60,000 nucleotides of DNA from positions 5,023,501 to 5,083,500 of the forward strand of contig NC_064047.1 of assembly GCF_932526225.1 (NCBI RefSeq), given 5' to 3'. Made by a program: the position numbers and the translations under genes. Shown piece by piece: positions 58,361 through 60,000 of the stretch (the first letter of the stretch is position 1; each line of letters starts with the position of its first letter). Source of the DNA: Nematostella vectensis. Its lineage: Eukaryota; Cnidaria; Anthozoa; Actiniaria; Edwardsiidae. The notes below the pieces were generated by a model. It saw only the letters and a program-made list of their open reading frames with translations. It searched no databases and was not told the DNA's origin.

Positions 58361-60000
58361 ACCGACCCTCTGTGCAGTATAACTAGTGGTTAGGGTGTAG
58401 TCCCTAAGTTCTGTATCCCCCCAGGTCGACCCTCTGTGCAGTATAACTAGTGGTTCGGGTGTAGTCCCTAAGTTCTGTATCCCCCCAGGTCGACCCTCTG
58501 TGCAGTATAACTAGTGGTTATTGTGTAGTCCCTAAGTTCTGTATCCCCCAGGTCGACCCTCTGTGCAGTATAACTAGTGGTTATTGTGTAGTCCCTAAGT
58601 TCTGTATACCCCAGGTCGACCCTCTGTGCAGTATAACTAGTGGTTATTGTGTAGTCCCTAAGTTCTGTATCCCCCAGGTCGACCCTCTGTGCAGTATAAC
58701 TAGTGGTTATTGTGTAGTCCCTAAGTTCTGTATCCCCCAGGTCGACCCTCTGTGCAGTATAACTAGTGGTTATTGTGTAGTCCCTAAGTTCTGTATCCCC
58801 CAGGTCGACCCTCTGTGCAGTATAACTAGTGGTTAGGGTGTAGTCCCTAAGTTCTGTATCCCCCCAGGTCGACCCTCTGTGCAGTATAACTAGTGGTTAG
58901 GGTGTAGTCCCTAAGTTCTGTATCCCCCCAGGCCGACCCTCTGTGCAGTATAACTAGTGGTTAGGGTGTAGTCCCTAAGTTCTGTATCCCTCAGGCCGAC
59001 CCTCTGTGCAGTATAACTAGTGGTTAGGGTGTAGTCCCTAAGTTCTGTATCCCCCCAGGCCGACCCTCTGTGCAGTATAACTAGTGGTTAGGGTGTAGTC
59101 CCTAAGTTCTGTATCCCCCCAGGTCGACCCTCTGTGCAGTATAACTAGTCGTTATGGTGTAGTCCCTAAGTTCTGTATCCCCCCAGGTCGACCCTCTGTG
59201 CAGTATAACTAGTGGTTATGGTGTAGTCCCTAAGTTCTGTATCCCCCCAGGCCGACCCTCTGTGCAGTATAACTAGTGGTTATGGTGTAGTCCCTAAGTT
59301 CTGTATCCCCCCATGTCGACCCTCTGTGCAGTATAACTAGTGGTTATGGTGTAGTCCCTAAGTTCTGTATCCCCCCATGTCGACCCTCTGTGCAGTATAA
59401 CTAGTGGTTCGGGTGTAGTCCCTAAGTTCTGTATCCCCCCAGGTCGACCCTCTGTGCAGTATAACTAGTGGTTATGGTGTAGTCCCTAAGTTCTGTATCC
59501 CCCCAGGCCGACCCTCTGTGCAGTATAACTAGTGGTTATGGTGTAGTCCCTAAGTTCTGTATCCCCCCAGGTCGACCCTCTGTGCAGTATAACTAGTGGT
59601 TATGGTGTAGTCCCTAAGTTCTGTATCCCCCCAGGTCGACCCTCTGTGCAGTATAACTAGTGGTTAGGGTGTAGTCCCTAAGTTCTGTATCCCCCCAGGT
59701 CGACCCTCTGTGCAGTATAACTAGTGGTTAGGGTGTAGTCCCTAAGTTCTGTATCCCCCCAGGTCGACCCTCTGTGCAGTATAACTAGTGGTTAGGGTGT
59801 AGTCCCTAAGTTCTGTATCCCCCCAGGCCGACCCTCTGTGCAGTATAACTAGTGGTTAGGGTGTAGTCCCTAAGTTCTGTATCCCCCCAGGTCGACCCTC
59901 TGTGCAGTATAACTAGTGGTTATGGTGTAGTCCCTAAGTTCTGTATCCCCCCAGGTCGACCCTCTGTGCAGTATAACTAGTGGTTATGGTGTAGTCCCTA
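58361..60000 (+). repeat. 62-64-bp array carrying the next ATM exon's acceptor (about 26 copies, continues past window)
   Basis: Units of GTCGACCCTCTGTGCAGTAT AACTAGTGGTTATGGTGTAG TCCCTAAGTTCTGTATCCCC CCAG. Each has a C-rich tract and CAG followed by GTCGACC, which codes Val-Asp, the expected start of the next exon. Some copies vary (GGCCGACC, CCATGTCGAC). Confidence 0.93.

Overview
This is animal genomic DNA: an intron-rich window with canonical GT-AG splice sites, tRNA-derived SINE-like sequences, MITE-like foldback elements, a decayed LINE and very many minisatellites. The proteins resemble vertebrate orthologues closely while the introns are compact and repeat-riddled. I infer a non-bilaterian or early-branching metazoan, most likely an anthozoan cnidarian such as a sea anemone. 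No database search was possible; homology calls rest on recognising family motifs.

Layout. (1) 25-1316, + strand: the last three exons of a Rab-type small GTPase ending in a CxC prenylation motif. (2) 1317-2892: convergent intergenic DNA with one copy of a dispersed repeat. (3) 4870-2893, - strand: a complete five-exon gene for a small secretory-pathway EF-hand protein of the MCFD2/CGREF1 family. (4) 4871-5520: a 650-bp divergent promoter region with an E2F-like site. (5) 5521 to beyond the window end, + strand: the ATM checkpoint kinase gene. I resolved 61 coding exons whose phases all match. They sum to exactly 8040 nt (2680 codons), from the N-terminal TAN motif through the HEAT solenoid and FAT domain to the exon just before the kinase domain. 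The catalytic domain lies outside the window.

What stands out is the introns. They carry more than twenty tandem arrays, and at least eleven of these are not random intronic satellites. Their repeat unit contains a copy of an exon-intron boundary: the last bases of the exon plus the 5' splice site, or the polypyrimidine tract/3' splice site plus the first bases of the exon. The extreme case is about 215 copies of a 38-bp unit (24321-32477) made from the end of exon 32 plus its donor, in perfect register over 8.1 kb. Others sit at exons 7, 21, 25, 38, 39, 42, 44, 46, 53, 56 and the exon after 61. One gene has thus repeatedly and independently grown splice-junction minisatellites, filling its introns with decoy splice sites. 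This is the best candidate in the window for an undescribed phenomenon.

The remaining content is transposable-element debris: a 5'-truncated LINE inserted in a minisatellite, several TIR/foldback families, SINEs and dispersed repeats present in two or more copies. There is also a CRE-like TGACGTCA array in intron 36, and intron DNA in which I see nothing specific.
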